This document shows, in pieces, positions 62,071-64,000 of a DNA stretch of 64,000 bases. Numbering within the stretch: position 1 is the stretch's first letter; every line of letters begins with the position of its first letter. Where the stretch lies: the NCBI RefSeq assembly GCF_002097715.1, contig NZ_CP020739.1, positions 248,001 through 312,000 of the forward strand, given 5' to 3'. The notes beneath the pieces were generated by a model that was not told the DNA's origin, made no database searches, and was given only the letters and a program-made list of their open reading frames with translations. Origin of the DNA: Burkholderia ubonensis subsp. mesacidophila (GTDB lineage: Bacteria; Pseudomonadota; Gammaproteobacteria; Burkholderiales; Burkholderiaceae). The position numbers and the translations under genes were made by a program.

Positions 62071-62976
62071 TTATCGTTTTCGAGGCATCCGCTTCAGCAA
62101 CCACTCCCGGAATCGCGCCACGGCTGCCGTATCGCGACGATCATCGGGCCAGACCAGCTGATACGCGCCGCCGAAGCTTGCGCTTGCATCCGACGCCAGC
62201 ACCAGATCATTGCTTTCAACCAATGGCGTGATCATCTGGTTCCAGCCGAGGAGGACGCCGTGGCCTCGCACCGCAAGCTGCAGCAATACCGGATAGCTAT
62301 TGGCGGTGATCGTACGCAATGGCTTGTACGTGATCTCGCTGTCGCATAGATGAAACCAGTCGCGCCAACTCATCCATTGACGCTGCTGTTCCTCCGCGAC
62401 CAGCAATGTCGAACTCATCAATTCGTGCGGCAATACGCGCCGGCGACCCAGGTAGTCCGGCGCACAATAGGCGTGCACCTCTTCCTCGATGACGCGAATG
62501 CCGCTCATGCCGGGGGGCGGCGCATCGCGAATGTAATAGACGCCGATGTCGAATTCGGCAGGATTCAGGTTGAAAACGCCCTCCCGCACCAGGATGCGGA
62601 CCGCCACGCTCGGAAACTCGCGGCTGAATTCGGCAATGATAGGAGTCAGGAACATGCTGGCCGTGCCGGCTGCGCATGCAATCGTGATGCTATGGGGCGT
62701 CGGCTCCTTCATGACGAGCGCCGTGGCCTCCGAGCAGCAAACGAGCATGTCGTGAATCCGGTCGGCATAGGCTTGCCCGGCGCGCGTCAAATGCAGCGCC
62801 TTGGCGTCTCGCACGAACAACTGCATGCCAAGAAAACTCTCCAGCTTGACAACCTGCTTGCTGACCGCGCCTTGCGTCACGTTCAGTTCCTCGGCTGCGC
62901 GCGTGAAGTTGCCATGCCGGGCGGCGGCATCGAAGAAGACAAGGCATTGCAGAGGCGGAATCGGGTGAATTCTCAT
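62071..62976 (-). CDS. LysR-family transcriptional regulator, GcvA-like
   Basis: Regulator of 301 residues starting MRIHPIPPLQCLVFFDAAAR. The helix-turn-helix is GNFTRAAEELNVTQGAVSKQ, and a substrate-binding domain with FDIGVYYI follows. It is transcribed towards the MHS transporter. Confidence 0.92.
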   Translation of the reverse strand: MRIHPIPPLQCLVFFDAAARHGNFTRAAEELNVTQGAVSKQVVKLESFLGMQLFVRDAKALHLTRAGQAYADRIHDMLVCCSEATALVMKEPTPHSITIACAAGTASMFLTPIIAEFSREFPSVAVRILVREGVFNLNPAEFDIGVYYIRDAPPPGMSGIRVIEEEVHAYCAPDYLGRRRVLPHELMSSTLLVAEEQQRQWMSWRDWFHLCDSEITYKPLRTITANSYPVLLQLAVRGHGVLLGWNQMITPLVESNDLVLASDASASFGGAYQLVWPDDRRDTAAVARFREWLLKRMPRKR

Positions 62977-63865
62977 GCTCGTTCCATAAGGCGTGGATTG
63001 ACCGACGTGCGATCGCAAGCGTATCCAGGCGCTTGACGGCACGTCTTTCAGCGATCGAAAAAATGGTCGTTCAGACGAAGCGTTCTTCGAAGGAGCTTCC
63101 TGTCGCCGTCGACCGATAACAGGTCGGCTTCCTCCGAAACCCGGTATGTCGCGATGAATGAAACAGCCGGGTAATGTGTTTCTTGTCGGTGTGCGGCACG
63201 CTATCGGAACGGGTCCGAATAATCAAGGACCGTTGATGCGAATCATCCTGAATGCATACTCTACGTCGGCACTTCATAATGCCGGCGAATGGTGCGGCAA
63301 GATGCGCGAGAGTGTATAAAAAAGATAAATATTTTATTTTAATATTTAAAAATATTGAATTATCGAGATGCCGTAAATTGACGACACGGCAATGCCATTT
63401 GTTATACAGGTCAATTCGCTGAATTTACGCGACCTTTGTTGCTTCCCGGGCACGACGCTTTTCAATCGTCGGTACGATTTACCTGTTCGACGAGTCCGTC
63501 GTCGGACGAGGGAATGCCATCGCCGCTGATCGACCTGCCGGCGCGCGGCACCCATGCCCGCCGTCGTCGCGGCACTCAACTCTTCTCCGAACCTGTCGTT
63601 AACCCGAGATGGTCCCCTCAGGGTATTTGCGACCCGAGGCGTGGACCAGGTTGATACGGGATCGTCAAATGCGCCATCGAGGCCAGTGTGCCGTGTTCGC
63701 CGCCGCGACGCGCCGAGCGATCGGTCAATTTTTCCTGTTTGCGAGGTCGTTGGATCCGCAGCCGTCGACGGCACGTGCGAGCGCACACCGCTTGCCGCGA
63801 CGCGCCAGCCCGCCGGCTGCCGGACCGAAGCTCGCCGACGAGGGTTCACTGTCTTTGGTCTGAGC
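62977..63865. other. 889-base region without a supported gene, containing an AT-rich tract
   Basis: No gene is supported on either strand; the frames present have atypical composition. From about 63315 to 63365 runs a tract almost free of G and C, in sharp contrast to the surroundings. It may hold the promoter for the CBS gene, be a target of H-NS, or be an old insertion scar. Confidence 0.5.
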
Positions 63866-64000
63866 ATGTATCCGAGCAACTACGATGTTCCCGTTGCGCG
63901 CCTCGTTGCGCGTCCGATACTTTCCTGCACGCGCACCACGCCGGTGCGCGAGGTCGCCCGGCGCATATTCGCCGAGCGTTGCAGTTCGATCGTCGTGATG
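63866..64000 (+). CDS. 5' end of a CBS-domain protein (runs off the window)
   Basis: The first 45 codons are visible. VARPILSCTRTTPVREVARR followed by IFAERCSSIVVM has the layout of a CBS domain start. Such domains bind adenine nucleotides. In Burkholderia-like bacteria they can precede GGDEF/EAL or other output domains, so the full product is unknown. The ribosome-binding site is weak. Confidence 0.65.
   Translation, partial: MYPSNYDVPVARLVARPILSCTRTTPVREVARRIFAERCSSIVVM

Noticed and set aside
63346..63879. A 177-codon minus-strand frame before the CBS gene
   Set aside because: It is Arg/Ser/Thr-rich with no recognisable domain and no good start, and it spans the AT-rich tract. It looks like chance.

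Overview
The window looks like part of a secondary replicon of a Burkholderia species, most likely of the Burkholderia cepacia complex. The evidence is the very high G+C, two H-NS-type nucleoid proteins, many LysR, AraC and LuxR regulators, and Burkholderia-like accessory genes. The genus call is inferred from gene content, not from a database match. There are no rRNA, tRNA or CRISPR loci.

Layout. Positions 1-7131 carry a ribokinase, a DUF2071-like protein, and a divergent AraC regulator facing a three-gene acyl-CoA operon (acyl-CoA synthetase, SDR dehydrogenase, thiolase). Positions 7500-15660 hold an H-NS protein, a small conserved protein, a GNAT enzyme, a TldD/PmbA-type protease pair, a LysR/MFS divergent pair and an MHYT sensor. 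Between two convergent genes at 16.3 kb sits a 312-bp non-coding element with long terminal inverted repeats, two inner inverted-repeat arms and a CTAG duplication at its ends. Positions 17-29 kb are accessory: a DUF3142/repeat-protein pair, an IS256-family insertion, a sedolisin (S53) protease with twelve C-terminal repeats, and a predicted seven-bladed propeller lectin facing its own LuxR-HTH regulator.

The centre of the window (29.4-46.9 kb) is a biosynthetic gene cluster. A LuxR-type receptor without a LuxI partner precedes about 19 tightly packed plus-strand genes, many joined by 4-bp ATGA/GTGA/TTGA overlaps. They encode an acyl ligase, three carrier proteins, a ketosynthase plus a ketosynthase-like partner lacking the active-site Cys, ketoreductase, FabZ-like dehydratase, thioesterase, a Cys-nucleophile hydrolase, an acyl-CoA dehydrogenase, two different non-heme diiron enzymes (AurF-like and haem-oxygenase-like), a ferredoxin, a C45-type acyltransferase, a GNAT enzyme and an MFS exporter. 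This reads as an iterative type II fatty-acid/polyketide line making a lipid or polyene that is oxidised, possibly on nitrogen. The 3' end is cut off inside a further translationally coupled gene, where a low-G+C segment begins.

Positions 47.8-54.2 kb hold a minus-strand operon: a branched-chain-amino-acid-type ABC importer with a single ATPase, a YtkA-like exported protein, an MFS transporter and a GNAT enzyme. Its promoter contains a perfect 20-bp-class dyad (54351-54370) whose right half and centre recur upstream of the biosynthetic cluster (30290-30309), so the two may be co-regulated. The remainder (54.4-64 kb) holds LysR regulators, an alpha/beta hydrolase, PabB-like and LysE-like genes, a second H-NS protein, an MHS-family transporter and the start of a CBS-domain protein.
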